The notes beneath the pieces were generated by a model, which was not told the origin of the DNA, searched no databases, and saw nothing but the letters and a program-made list of their open reading frames with translations. A stretch of 64,000 nt of DNA from Streptomyces cyaneofuscatus (GTDB taxonomy: Bacteria; Actinomycetota; Actinomycetes; Streptomycetales; Streptomycetaceae), in the NCBI RefSeq assembly GCF_000718135.1, contig NZ_JOEM01000006.1, forward strand, positions 208,088 to 272,087, read 5' to 3'. A program made the position numbers and the translations under genes. Positions within the stretch are counted from its first letter, which is position 1. Each line of letters starts with the position of its first letter. Shown here piece after piece: positions 51,296-59,904 of this stretch.

Positions 51296-53731
51296 CAGCC
51301 GGGGGGTGCACTCCGGGGCGGCGGCCGGCAGGCCGCCGCCGCCGGAGCACCGCTCGTACCGCAGGGACGCCGACCCGGACGCCAGGATCCGGCGTAACTG
51401 GTGGCGCCGGGCGTCCGGCTCCCGGCCCCCGCTCTCCAGCAGGGCCTCCAGGAGCCCGCCGACGGAGTTCTTCGCCCCGCCCTCGGTCGTGGACATCAGG
51501 AACTCCAGCAGCCGGTCGATGGCGGCGTCGGAGATCGGCTCCAGGGTGATGGTGAGCCGGTTCAGACTGCCCTCCCCCCACTCCGGCCGTCTCTTGAGCA
51601 GCTCCGGCCCGGCGGTGACGATCACGAAGATCGGCAGCCCGGCCTGGGAGGCCGTCAGGTTCTCGACGAAGTCCACCAGCGCCTGATCGGCCCAGTGCAG
51701 GTCCTCGAAGACCAGCACGAGCGGTGTGCCCGCCGCCACCGACCCCAGGAACTCCCTTGAGGCGGTGAGCATTTCGTCCGGCGGAGCCTGGGACGCGGCC
51801 GGGTCGACGAGCGGGGCCAGGCAGGACAGCATCCAGCGGCAGTCCTCCTCTGACGCCTTCAACCGCCTTACGGTGGCGGCTAGTTTGGCCGTCATCGTCT
51901 CGACCCTGTCCCCCTGGAGGATGCCGCAGCAGGCCAGCAGGAGGTCGTGCAGGGCCTCCAGGGGATGCGCGCCGCCGCCGGGCCGGACCCGCCCCACCAC
52001 CAGCCGTACCGCGTCCGCGTTGGCCGCGACCCGCCGCTCGAACTCCATGACGAACCGCGTCTTGCCGACGCCCGGCTCGCCCAGCACGGTCACCAGGTGC
52101 GGCGTCGCCTGGTGGCGGCTGCGCTGGAGCAGCCCGCGCAGCACATCGAGGTCGTACTCGCGGTCGATCACCGGTACGGCGTGCAGGGCCGTGTACTCCT
52201 GGCGGAACCCGCCGACCGTCCACCCGGAGGACGGGGAGCCGTGCTGGTAGGTGACGGCGAACCCGGTCGACCGGCGCGTGTTGTCGCAGACCCGGATTTC
52301 ACCGGCCCGGGTGTCGGAGAGCAGGGTGTGGCACTCGTCCAGCAACGCCCCGTTGACCGTGGGCGGTACGCCGCTGCGGTCCGGCTGGTAGCGCACGAGC
52401 GCCTCGCCCGTGGCCACCGCGACCTGCACCGACACCCCTCGGGTGCAGCCGCCGTCCGGCTCCCCGGGGTCGGCGATCCGGGTGAGCTGGTCCCGGATGG
52501 TCAGCGCCGCGGCCACCGCCCGCTCGGCGTCGTCGTCGGCGGCCTCGGGGACACCGAACAGCACCAGGGAGATCGGCCCGATGGACGCCGCGACCGTACC
52601 GCCGAGGCATTCGACCTCGCCCCGGATGGTCGCGGCCACCTGCTCCACCGCCTCGTCCATCCGCTGGGGATCGACGCCCGCCGCGTCGGGCATCAGCTGG
52701 ACCCGGGCGATCAGGACGCTGACCTCCTTGCGCTCGGCGACCATGGTCCGCGGCACCGGCCGGGCGGCCGCCTCGTCCGCCACCCGCTCGGGCCGCGTCT
52801 CCGGCCGCACGCGGCGCTCCGCCTCCGGCGGCGGACCGGCGGGAATCTCGGCGGGCGGCGGCGGCGCGACGGGCCGGGCCGAATCCGCAGCCGCAGCCGC
52901 AGCCGCCCGCGCGGGTTCCCGGGGGGCGCCTGTCATCCGTACCTCTATCTGCTCCCGTATGCCGACGGGTATCAGCGCCGGATCGTGCGTCAGGACCGCC
53001 TGCTGCAAAGCCTGGAGGGCGTGCCCGGGTTCGAGGCCGAGCCGGTCGGCCATCGCGGCGCGCGCACCGGAGTAGACGTCGAGCGCGTCCGTCTGCCGCC
53101 CGGACCGGTAGAGCGCGAGCATGAGCTGGCCCAGCAGCCGCTCCCGCAGCACCTCGGTGGCGACGGTCTTCTCCAGCTCGGCCAGGACCCGGTGGTGGTG
53201 GCCGCACGCCAGCTCCGCCTCGAAGAAGTCCTCCAGGGCGTCGAGCCGCGCGTTCTGCACGGAGGCCAGCTCGGGCCAGTCGATACCGGTCTCGACCAGG
53301 TCGGCCAGGACCGGCCCCCGCCACAGGGCCAGCGCCTCACGCAGCAGGACGGCGGCGGCCCGGGGCGCCCCCGCCGCCAGCTCCGCGTGACCGCACTGCG
53401 CCAGCCGCCGGAAGTGGTAGAGGTCGATCTGCTCGGGCTCGGCACAGAGCATGTAGCCGGGCGCCTGGCTCTGGAGCCGCACCCCCGTGAACTCCCCATC
53501 GCCCAGCGGCAGGGCTCTGCGCAGCCGCCAGACGGAATTCTGGAGGATCTTGCGCGCCGACTGCGGCGCCCGGCCTGCCGGCCACAGCGCGTCGATCAGC
53601 TGACTGCTGGCCACCACCCTGTTGGCGTGCATCATCAGGAACCCCAGGGTGGCGCGCTGCCGCGTCCCTCCCAGTCCCACGGGCACGCCCCCTCCATCCA
53701 CTTCCAGCGGGCCCAGCATCCGGAACAGCAT
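51275..53731 (-). CDS. SARP regulator fused to cyclase-like and ATPase regions
   Basis: An 818-residue probable pathway activator. Residues about 10-95 are the OmpR-like DNA-binding domain (RQRATLGFLMMHANRVVASS, NSVWRLRRAL), and 98-245 the BTAD helical domain, together a Streptomyces antibiotic regulatory protein. A proline/alanine linker follows (270-325), then a nucleotide-cyclase-like region (KEVSVLIARVQLM to about 480) and an AAA/NACHT-like ATPase with Walker A GEPGVGKT (551-558) and Walker B LVLVFEDLHWAD near 670. This order resembles PimR-type regulators, but the protein stops soon after the ATPase. Residue 779 is a TTA codon (51397-51395), so full-length product needs bldA tRNA. ATG 53731 has GGGGGA upstream. 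It overlaps the P450 gene tail to tail. Confidence 0.9.
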   Translation of the reverse strand: MLFRMLGPLEVDGGGVPVGLGGTRQRATLGFLMMHANRVVASSQLIDALWPAGRAPQSARKILQNSVWRLRRALPLGDGEFTGVRLQSQAPGYMLCAEPEQIDLYHFRRLAQCGHAELAAGAPRAAAVLLREALALWRGPVLADLVETGIDWPELASVQNARLDALEDFFEAELACGHHHRVLAELEKTVATEVLRERLLGQLMLALYRSGRQTDALDVYSGARAAMADRLGLEPGHALQALQQAVLTHDPALIPVGIREQIEVRMTGAPREPARAAAAAAADSARPVAPPPPAEIPAGPPPEAERRVRPETRPERVADEAAARPVPRTMVAERKEVSVLIARVQLMPDAAGVDPQRMDEAVEQVAATIRGEVECLGGTVAASIGPISLVLFGVPEAADDDAERAVAAALTIRDQLTRIADPGEPDGGCTRGVSVQVAVATGEALVRYQPDRSGVPPTVNGALLDECHTLLSDTRAGEIRVCDNTRRSTGFAVTYQHGSPSSGWTVGGFRQEYTALHAVPVIDREYDLDVLRGLLQRSRHQATPHLVTVLGEPGVGKTRFVMEFERRVAANADAVRLVVGRVRPGGGAHPLEALHDLLLACCGILQGDRVETMTAKLAATVRRLKASEEDCRWMLSCLAPLVDPAASQAPPDEMLTASREFLGSVAAGTPLVLVFEDLHWADQALVDFVENLTASQAGLPIFVIVTAGPELLKRRPEWGEGSLNRLTITLEPISDAAIDRLLEFLMSTTEGGAKNSVGGLLEALLESGGREPDARRHQLRRILASGSASLRYERCSGGGGLPAAAPECTPRLSGHAYG

Positions 53732-53745
53732 GTATATCCCCCGTA

Positions 53746-53796
53746 ATTCGACATTCGACGTCGGTCTGCGGATCGTCGGGAACCGCAGAATTCGAC
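53746..53796 (-). promoter_or_regulatory. heptamer repeats upstream of SARP gene
   Basis: ATTCGAC occurs as a tandem pair (53746-53759) and a third time at 53790-53796, within 65 bp of the SARP start. They may be autoregulatory sites; the spacings (7 and 37 bp) are not the standard SARP pattern. Confidence 0.45.
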
Positions 53797-53925
53797 CAGC
53801 GGGCTCGCCGAGAACAAGCCCGTATTACGAACACAAGACGTTCACTCGGCGGATTCGTGACATCCGGGTGGTGTTTGTATTCCGTTACCCCCGGATACAG
53901 CGACGGTGAACTCCGGGCGCGGTGC

Positions 53926-54726
53926 TCAGCCGCTGGTGGCCGTGACGCTGCCGCGGATCAGGTCGGCGAGTTCCTCGACCCGGCTGCCCAGGTAGAAGTG
54001 GCCGCCTTCGAACACCCGCAGGCGGAAGTCGCCCGAGGTGTGGCCCTGCCACGCCTCGACCTCCCGGACGGGTGCCTCCGGGTCGGCGTCGGCCGCGAGG
54101 GCCAGCACCGGACAGGACAGCGGCCTTCCCGGCGTGCCCCGGTAGGAGGCCAGGGCCCCGTAGTCGCCGCGCAGCGCGGGCAGGACCAGCTCCCGCAGCT
54201 CGGGGTCGTCGAGGAAGACGGCATCGGTTCCGCCGAGCGCCCGCACCCTCCTGAGGAGGGCCGTGTCGTCCCCCACCCAGCCCCAGCCCGGTTCGGGCGC
54301 GCTCGGGGCCCGCCGGGCGGAGACGATGAGCAGGTCGGGGCCGCCGCCCGGGGTACGGGAGAGCCGGGCGGCCACCTCGTACGCCAGGGACGCGCCCATG
54401 CTGTGCCCGAGCAGCACCCGGGGCCGGCCGCCGGAGCCGCCCAGCACCCCGGCGATCAGGTCGGCCAGCCGGTGCAGGTCCGCCACGGCGGGCTCCCGGT
54501 AGCGGTCCTGCCGGCCCGGGTACTGGACGGCCAGGACGTCCGCGTCCTGGGCGAGCTCCACGGCCAGCCCCCGCCAGTACGAGGCGGCGCCCCCGGCGTG
54601 CGGAAAACAGATCAGTTCGAACGGCGCACCGGCGCGCGCGGCCTCCCTTGTATCGGTGCCGAATTTCCGGAACCAGAGATTCCGTTCGCTACTTGCCACT
54701 TTCGGACCGCCCTGACGAATCGTCAT
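53926..54726 (-). CDS. type II thioesterase
   Basis: A 266-residue alpha/beta hydrolase of the external editing thioesterase class (RifR/TEII). The N-terminal FPHAGGAASYWRGLA motif, nucleophile Ser109 in GHSMGAS, the acid region LAADADPEAPV and His243 in GGHFYLGS are all present. It removes stalled or wrongly primed acyl groups from PKS carrier proteins, which matters here because the reductase cannot release stalled chains. The ATG at 54726 is used; GTG 54699 is an alternative. It lies 194 nt upstream of the SARP gene on the same strand and may share its transcript or have its own promoter. Confidence 0.92.
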   Translation of the reverse strand: MTIRQGGPKVASSERNLWFRKFGTDTREAARAGAPFELICFPHAGGAASYWRGLAVELAQDADVLAVQYPGRQDRYREPAVADLHRLADLIAGVLGGSGGRPRVLLGHSMGASLAYEVAARLSRTPGGGPDLLIVSARRAPSAPEPGWGWVGDDTALLRRVRALGGTDAVFLDDPELRELVLPALRGDYGALASYRGTPGRPLSCPVLALAADADPEAPVREVEAWQGHTSGDFRLRVFEGGHFYLGSRVEELADLIRGSVTATSG

Positions 54727-55209
54727 GCTTCGATGCCCCGCATGCAGACTTGGAAAGCAACCGTGCACCTCTCGCATCACTGTCGAGTGGGCGCGCGGAT
54801 CCACGCAACCAGGAAAGGGTTCAGGCTCAGCCAATGGCCGGTATTGACCAGCATCACGGCCAAAAACGCATGCTTGCCATCGCATTGTTAACCAGTATGT
54901 TTCAGCCGCCGTGCACGTGCGGCCGGACATCGGTCACCTCGGCCGACCGGGAGCGACAGCGGTGAACAGCGGCCCGTCGCGGGGCGTCCGTCGGCCGATG
55001 AAGAATTCCGGCCAACTCCTGTCGGCCGCGGGGACAACGCCTGCCGCCGAGCGGTGAACACGCCGATGTCCGATACGTGTCACGAGCCACGCCTTCTCGG
55101 CCAGGCGCCGGGCCCGTCCACGGCCGCACCGCACGACGCAGCCGGCCCCACGGCTGCACTCACCGTGGGACCGGCTGCGAAAGCGAACGGACGTCTTGGT
55201 TCCGGGCGG
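54727..55209. other. intergenic region at the cluster boundary
   Basis: About 480 bp with no credible gene. Open frames on both strands are short, lack ribosome sites and have atypical composition (AT-richer 54740-54910). It separates the cluster from the conserved DUF5063-recR-ybaB block, so it contains the right edge of the insertion; no direct repeat or tRNA marks the junction. Confidence 0.5.
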
Positions 55210-55869
55210 CTACTTCACCGGACGCAGCCCCAGCGGTCCCGCGATCTCCTGGAGCATCACGCGCCCCGCCTCCTCGGCGAGGTCGTCCTCACCCGGGTCC
55301 TGGTCGGTGTCCAGCCCGTCCAGTTCCTCCAGGGGCTGGCCGAGGCGGATGTGGGCGACGAGGGACTGGAGGGCGCGCAGGGTGGCGGAGGCGGTGGAGC
55401 CCCAGTTGGAGAAGTACGAGAACTGCCACCACCACAGCGCCTCGGCCGTGCGCTCCGCCTCGTAGTGCGCGAGCCCGTGGCCGAGGTCGGTGACCAGGTC
55501 GGCGAGGTCGTCGGAGATGCGGTGCGGGACCGGGGCCTTGCGGGGCTCGTACGGGTCGAAGACCTCGGAGTAGACGTCGATCGGCTCCAGGAGGGCCGCG
55601 AACCGCTCCCGCAGGCCGTCCGCGTCCGGCTCGGGCCCGAGGTCCGGCTCGTACCGCTCGTCGGGGAGGACGTCCTCGTACGCGCCGAGGCGGCCGCCCG
55701 CGAGCAGGAGCTGCGAGACCTGGAGGAGCAGGACCGGGACGGCCTCTTCCGGCTCGTCGACCTTGGAGACCTCGGTGACCGCGACGATGAACGTCTTGAT
55801 CTGGTCCGCGATCTGGACGGCGAAGTCGCCCGGGTCCTGCGTGACGGAGTTCAGCGTGGCGTCAGACAT
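55210..55869 (-). CDS. DUF5063 family protein
   Basis: A 219-residue acidic, helical cytoplasmic protein of a family (DUF5063) found next to recR and ybaB in Streptomyces. Features are the N-terminal DFAVQIADQIKTFIVAVTEV, a central FAALLEPIDVYSEVFDPYEP and a tryptophan-rich ALWWWQFSYFSNWGSTASA near residue 155. No catalytic motif is known. It follows recR on the same strand with about 80 nt between, so the three genes probably form one operon (ybaB-recR-DUF5063). A role with recombination or replication repair is suggested only by context. Confidence 0.88.
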   Translation of the reverse strand: MSDATLNSVTQDPGDFAVQIADQIKTFIVAVTEVSKVDEPEEAVPVLLLQVSQLLLAGGRLGAYEDVLPDERYEPDLGPEPDADGLRERFAALLEPIDVYSEVFDPYEPRKAPVPHRISDDLADLVTDLGHGLAHYEAERTAEALWWWQFSYFSNWGSTASATLRALQSLVAHIRLGQPLEELDGLDTDQDPGEDDLAEEAGRVMLQEIAGPLGLRPVK

Positions 55870-55952
55870 CGAGGGGACCTCCCGTGGGCACGGTCACAGA
55901 CGGTGAAGCAGACGGCGGTACGGGGGAGGGCCGGGGGCTCGTGGCCGTGGTG

Positions 55953-56552
55953 TCAGACATCCAGCAGCCGCCTCCCCTCGAACGCGCGGCCCAGCGTGAC
56001 CTCGTCGGCGTACTCCAGGTCGCCGCCGACCGGCAGGCCGCTGGCCAGCCGGGTCACCCTGAGGCCCATCGGCTTGACCATCCGCGCCAGGTACGTCGCG
56101 GTGGCCTCGCCCTCCAGGTTGGGATCGGTCGCGAGGATCAGCTCCGTGATGGAGCCGTCCGCGAGCCGGGCGAGCAGCTCACGGATGCGCAGATCGTCCG
56201 GGCCGACGCCCTCGATGGGGCTGATCGCCCCGCCCAGGACGTGGTACCGGCCCCGGAACTCGCGCGTCCGCTCGATCGCCACGACATCCTTGGGCTCCTC
56301 GACCACGCAGATGACGCTCCGGTCGCGGCGCGGATCGCGGCAGATCCCGCACTCCTCCTGCTGGGCGACATTGCCGCACACGGCGCAGAACCGGACCTTG
56401 TCCTTGACCTCCAGGAGGGCATGGGCGAGACGGCGCACGTCGGTGGGCTCGGCCTGCAGGATGTGGAAGGCGATCCGCTGCGCGCTCTTGGGACCGACGC
56501 CGGGCAGCCTGCCCAGTTCGTCGATGAGGTCCTGAACAACGCCTTCGTACAA
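55953..56552 (-). CDS. recR: recombination mediator RecR
   Basis: A 199-residue RecR, which with RecF/RecO loads RecA at single-strand gaps. It starts [20 protein letters not shown] with the helix-hairpin-helix [15 protein letters not shown]. The four-cysteine zinc finger is [19 protein letters not shown] (about 56-74), and the Toprim domain begins [18 protein letters not shown]. The C-terminal [20 protein letters not shown] and [12 protein letters not shown] are conserved. The length is standard. Housekeeping, cytoplasmic; downstream of ybaB as in most bacteria. Confidence 0.97.
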   Translation of the reverse strand: MYEGVVQDLIDELGRLPGVGPKSAQRIAFHILQAEPTDVRRLAHALLEVKDKVRFCAVCGNVAQQEECGICRDPRRDRSVICVVEEPKDVVAIERTREFRGRYHVLGGAISPIEGVGPDDLRIRELLARLADGSITELILATDPNLEGEATATYLARMVKPMGLRVTRLASGLPVGGDLEYADEVTLGRAFEGRRLLDV

Positions 56553-56672
56553 CGGAACGCCTTTCTTCGCTTCCTGCTCCGTACCGTAGTGGGTACGGGT
56601 CGGTACCAGTAGGCCCCCGGGACCAGGAGGCCCCCCGGGCCCGATCGGACGGGCCCGATCGGACGGGCAGGA

Positions 56673-57017
56673 TCAGAACGGCAGGCCCGGGATCGAGCCG
56701 CCGCCGCCCAAGCCCTGCGCCAGCGGGCCGAGCTTCTGCTGCTGGAGCGCCTGCGCGTTCTCGTTGGCCGCCTGGACGGCCGCCACCACGAGGTCGGCGA
56801 GCGTCTCGGTGTCCTCCGGGTCCACGGCCTTCGGGTCGATCACCAGGGCCCGCAGCTCGCCGGAGCCGGTGACGGTGGCCTTCACGAGGCCTCCGCCCGC
56901 CTGTCCGTCGACCTCGGCCCTCGCCAGCTCCTCCTGGGCCGCGGCGAGGTCCTGCTGCATCTTCTGGGCCTGCTGGAGCAACTGCTGCATATCGGGCTGG
57001 CCACCACCGGGAATCAC
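56673..57017 (-). CDS. ybaB: YbaB/EbfC nucleoid-associated protein
   Basis: A 114-residue dimeric DNA-binding protein of the YbaB/EbfC family. [20 protein letters not shown] is the N-terminal helix, [20 protein letters not shown] the beta hairpin, and [20 protein letters not shown] the C-terminal helix, ending in a Gly-rich tail. I use GTG 57017 because AGGAG lies 5 nt before it and the mature family starts MIPGGGQ; ATG 57032 would add five residues. Upstream of recR, in the same operon. Confidence 0.93.
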   Translation of the reverse strand: MIPGGGQPDMQQLLQQAQKMQQDLAAAQEELARAEVDGQAGGGLVKATVTGSGELRALVIDPKAVDPEDTETLADLVVAAVQAANENAQALQQQKLGPLAQGLGGGGSIPGLPF

Positions 57018-57335
57018 GGTCACTCCTGGCATTTCGACGACAAATGTTTCGGTAAGCCGAGCCTACGTGCTCCCCGGTCACCGCGCTTCACCCGCCGGGG
57101 ACCAACTCTTTCGGGTGAGATTCGTCAACCGCCGTGAAGGCTCCTATACCTGACCAGCGGCCCTGCGCAGGCGGGAATCCCGCGATTTCGACTCCGCAGC
57201 CCACCATTCGGCGGTAGGAAGGGCATGCACATCGGTACGCCTGCGCGCATGTGCGGTGACGCAGAGTTACCCACGTCATCCGCGAGGAAGCCCCGAGCGT
57301 CCGTTCCGTCCGTCAGAGTGCGAAGGAGTGCCCCG
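57018..57335. other. divergent promoter region, ybaB and SLATT gene
   Basis: About 318 bp with no gene. It must hold the start signals for ybaB-recR and for the SLATT protein. AAGGAG about 9 nt before GTG 57336 is the ribosome site of the latter. No other structure was recognised. Confidence 0.45.
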
Positions 57336-58283
57336 GTGAGTCAGCCGGAGATGCAGCCCGAGGGGCCGCCCCGCAAGGAGTCCGACGCGGGTTCCGGTGA
57401 GATCGGAGTGGAGGCTTCCGCTTCTGGCACCCGCGCCGGCGGAGCCGGGGGGAGCGGCGGAGGCCGTGGGATGGGCGGCGGCGGAGGCGGCGGTGGAGCC
57501 GGTGGCACCGGCGCGCGGGACGGGTCGGGCGGCGGCGGGGCCGGGAGCGGCGGCGGAGCCCGTGCCGGTGGGTCCTGGGGCGGCGGCTCCGGGGCCGGCG
57601 GGCGCGATCTGACCGGGCGGCCCTTCCCCCTCGGGGACTGGGGCGAGCCCGCCGAGCGGCTCGACGAGCTCTACCGCTGGGTCGAGTCGGGCGCCCTCGC
57701 GACGGCGGAGTGGTATCTCACCGACCGCGTGTGGAAGCGCCGGACGGCCAGGGCCCTGCGGCTGGGCACCGCCTTCGGGGTCGTCGCGGGGGCCGCGCTG
57801 CCGCTGCTGGACCTGACGGGGACGCTGAGCGGGTCGGCCGGCTGGGGGTACCTCTCGCTGCTGCTGGGCGCCGCCTGCATGGGCTGCGACCGGTATTTCG
57901 GGCTCACCTCCGGCTGGATAAGGAACCTCGCCACCGCGCAGGCCGTGCAGCGGCGGCTCCAGGTGCTCCAGTTCGACTGGGCGTCGGAGTGCGTACGGGA
58001 GACGCTCGGCCCGTCCGAGGGGACGGCCAGCGAGGCGGCGGAGCGGTGCCTGGGGGTGCTGCGGCGGTTCTCCGAGGACGTCACGGAGCTGGTGCGGTCG
58101 GAGACGGCGGACTGGATGGTGGAGTTCCGGGCGGGGCCCGCGCCCATGGGGACGCAGGCGCTCGTGTCGGGCAGTGCGGGCGGCCGGGCCGAGCCCGGCG
58201 GGCTGCCGGGACGGTTCTCCATGCCGTCCGTCGCCGCCCGCCCGAACATGCCCCGGCAACGGCCACCGGAGGCGCCGCGCTAG
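57336..58283 (+). CDS. SLATT domain membrane protein
   Basis: A 315-residue protein with a SLATT-type domain. Residues 1-95 are low-complexity Gly/Ala/Ser (GGGGGGGGAGG runs). The domain then follows: WGEPAERLDELYRWVESGAL, LTDRVWKRRTARALRLGTAF, two transmembrane helices (GVVAGAALPLLDLTG and GYLSLLLGAACMGCDRYF) and the ATAQAVQRRLQVLQFDWASE helix. SLATT proteins are proposed pore-forming or sensing effectors linked to nucleotide signals, mostly from comparative genomics. Start GTG 57336 with AAGGAG upstream. A flexible glycine-rich cytosolic tail is typical of actinobacterial members. Confidence 0.85.
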   Translation: MSQPEMQPEGPPRKESDAGSGEIGVEASASGTRAGGAGGSGGGRGMGGGGGGGGAGGTGARDGSGGGGAGSGGGARAGGSWGGGSGAGGRDLTGRPFPLGDWGEPAERLDELYRWVESGALATAEWYLTDRVWKRRTARALRLGTAFGVVAGAALPLLDLTGTLSGSAGWGYLSLLLGAACMGCDRYFGLTSGWIRNLATAQAVQRRLQVLQFDWASECVRETLGPSEGTASEAAERCLGVLRRFSEDVTELVRSETADWMVEFRAGPAPMGTQALVSGSAGGRAEPGGLPGRFSMPSVAARPNMPRQRPPEAPR

Positions 58284-58296
58284 CACGCCAGGCGGC

Positions 58297-59010
58297 TCAG
58301 CTGAAGATGATCATCGAGCCCTGCGCCAGCGACCGGGTGGCCGCCGCGTGCAGCCCCAGCCAGACGTGGCGCTCCCGGGCGAAGGGACTGTCGTCGTACG
58401 GGACGGGGGTCGCCGGTTCCTCCAGGGCCGTGGGGCCCGGCGGCGGCTGCGGGGCGGCCGGGGGGTTGGCCGGGTCGATGCCGATGGCCGGGGCCACGTA
58501 CTCCAGCTCCCGCAGCAGGCCGTGCGCGGAGCCGAGCGGGCCGCCGCCCTCCAGCAGCGCGTCGTTGGAGAGCGGGTGCGGGAAGTCGACCGGGACGTAC
58601 GCCCCGGCGTGGTCGTAGTGCCAGACCAGGTGCGACTGCTGGGCGGTCTGCTCGAACATCTCCAGCAGTTGCTCGTAGTCGCCGCCGAGCCCCTCGACCG
58701 GGGTGACGGCCAGACCGCTCAGCTGGAGCAGATAGGCGCGGCGCAGGAAGTGCAGGGCGTCGTAGTCGAAGCCCGCGACCGGGGCCACGTCCCCGTTGAG
58801 GCCCGGCATGTAGGCGAAGACGGGGACGGGCGGCAGCCCCGCGTCGTTCAGCGCCCGGTCGTAGACGGCGATCTCTTCGGCGAACGGATTGTCGGGGCTG
58901 TGGCACAGCACATCGACGAGGGGGACGAGCCACAGGTCACAGGCCACGAAGTCTCGCTCTCCATAGGGTTCGGCGATCGTCGGACCAGCGTAATGCGAGG
59001 TGAACCCCAC
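58297..59010 (-). CDS. conserved hypothetical protein
   Basis: A 237-residue cytoplasmic protein that I cannot assign. It begins VGFTSHYAGPTIAEPYGERD, has ACDLWLVPLVDVLCHSPDNP, FDYDALHFLRRAYLLQLSGL, QSHLVWHYDHAGAYVPVDFP and a Pro-rich segment near residue 195. The pattern looks like a conserved actinobacterial family with no obvious active site. I start at GTG 59010, the first residue with family-like sequence; the frame continues upstream into the GntR gene as a shadow. It is downstream of the GntR gene on the same strand, 29 nt apart, so the two are probably co-transcribed, and it converges with the SLATT gene. Confidence 0.75.
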   Translation of the reverse strand: MGFTSHYAGPTIAEPYGERDFVACDLWLVPLVDVLCHSPDNPFAEEIAVYDRALNDAGLPPVPVFAYMPGLNGDVAPVAGFDYDALHFLRRAYLLQLSGLAVTPVEGLGGDYEQLLEMFEQTAQQSHLVWHYDHAGAYVPVDFPHPLSNDALLEGGGPLGSAHGLLRELEYVAPAIGIDPANPPAAPQPPPGPTALEEPATPVPYDDSPFARERHVWLGLHAAATRSLAQGSMIIFS

Positions 59011-59039
59011 GCACAGTGCCCCGGCACCCGCCAAGGGCC

Positions 59040-59750
59040 CTACTGCTCCGGGCGCTCCCGGCTCTCCTGCGCCTCGCGGGCCTCCCGGGCCTCCAAGTGG
59101 TCGGCCCAGGCCAGCGCGTGGGCGTAGTACCCCTGCATCACCGCCAGCACCTCGCCGCGGTCGCCGCCTGCGATGGCCTCGACCAGCTCCTCGTGCCCGA
59201 ACCACAGCACATGCTCGTCCGCGTGCTCGCCGCGCAGCCGGTGGACGGCGAACACCCAGGCCTGGACGCGGAGTTTGGCGAGGAAGGCGGTGATGTACGG
59301 GTTGAGGACGAAGGCCCCGAGCTCCCGCCAGAAGCGGAGGTCGTACCCGATCAGTACGTCGAGATCGCCGCCCTTCGCCGCGCGGACGGCCTCCGCGGCC
59401 CGGCGCCGGATCGGGGCGAGCGCCTCGGGCCGGACGGCCACCTGGTCGGCGGGGCGGCGGAAGATGCCCTCGACGACGAGGGAGCGGGCCTCCACCATCG
59501 CCCGGTAGTCCGCAATCGTGAACTCGTGGACCTGGAAGCCGCGGTGCTGGTCGGAGCAGAGCAGCCCTTGCGCGGAGAGGTCGAAGAGCGCCTCGCGCAC
59601 GGGGGTCGCGGAGACGCCGTACTGTTCCGCGATCTGCTTGACGGTGAACTCCCGGCCCGGGCGCAGTCGCCCGGCCAGCACTTCGTCGCGCAGCGCGTCG
59701 GCGATCTGCTGGCGAAGCGTACTGCGGGTCACACCTCCGCTCGGCCCCAT
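59040..59750 (-). CDS. GntR-family regulator (FadR/FCD type)
   Basis: A 236-residue repressor-type protein. Residues 10-75 are the GntR winged helix (LRQQIADALRDEVLAGRLRP and VKQIAEQYGVSATPVREALF), and the rest is an FCD helical bundle (DYRAMVEARSLVVEGIFRRP, LIGYDLRFWRELGAFVLNPY, LWFGHEELVEAIAGGD) that binds a carboxylic acid, usually through a metal held by Asp and His. A GntR regulator next to an aminotransferase gene suggests control of amino-acid or amine catabolism, but no operator was identified. Ends in an Arg/Glu repeat tail. Confidence 0.92.
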   Translation of the reverse strand: MGPSGGVTRSTLRQQIADALRDEVLAGRLRPGREFTVKQIAEQYGVSATPVREALFDLSAQGLLCSDQHRGFQVHEFTIADYRAMVEARSLVVEGIFRRPADQVAVRPEALAPIRRRAAEAVRAAKGGDLDVLIGYDLRFWRELGAFVLNPYITAFLAKLRVQAWVFAVHRLRGEHADEHVLWFGHEELVEAIAGGDRGEVLAVMQGYYAHALAWADHLEAREAREAQESRERPEQ

Positions 59751-59904
59751 GGGCGACCCTTCCCGTTCGTCAGCCGTGGTTCGTCAGCCGCGTTCAGCCG
59801 CGTTTCAGCCGTCTTTCGGCTCGGGACACCTTAAGCCAGCCGCCCGCCGTGCCCGATTTCGGGCAGGACGGGCGGCGATGAGGTGCTTGAGCGTGCTCGG
59901 ACGC

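Noticed and set aside
54902..55159. Small open frames in the cluster-border gap
   Set aside because: Basic, Cys/Arg-rich, no ribosome site and opposite orientation overlaps; treated as non-coding.
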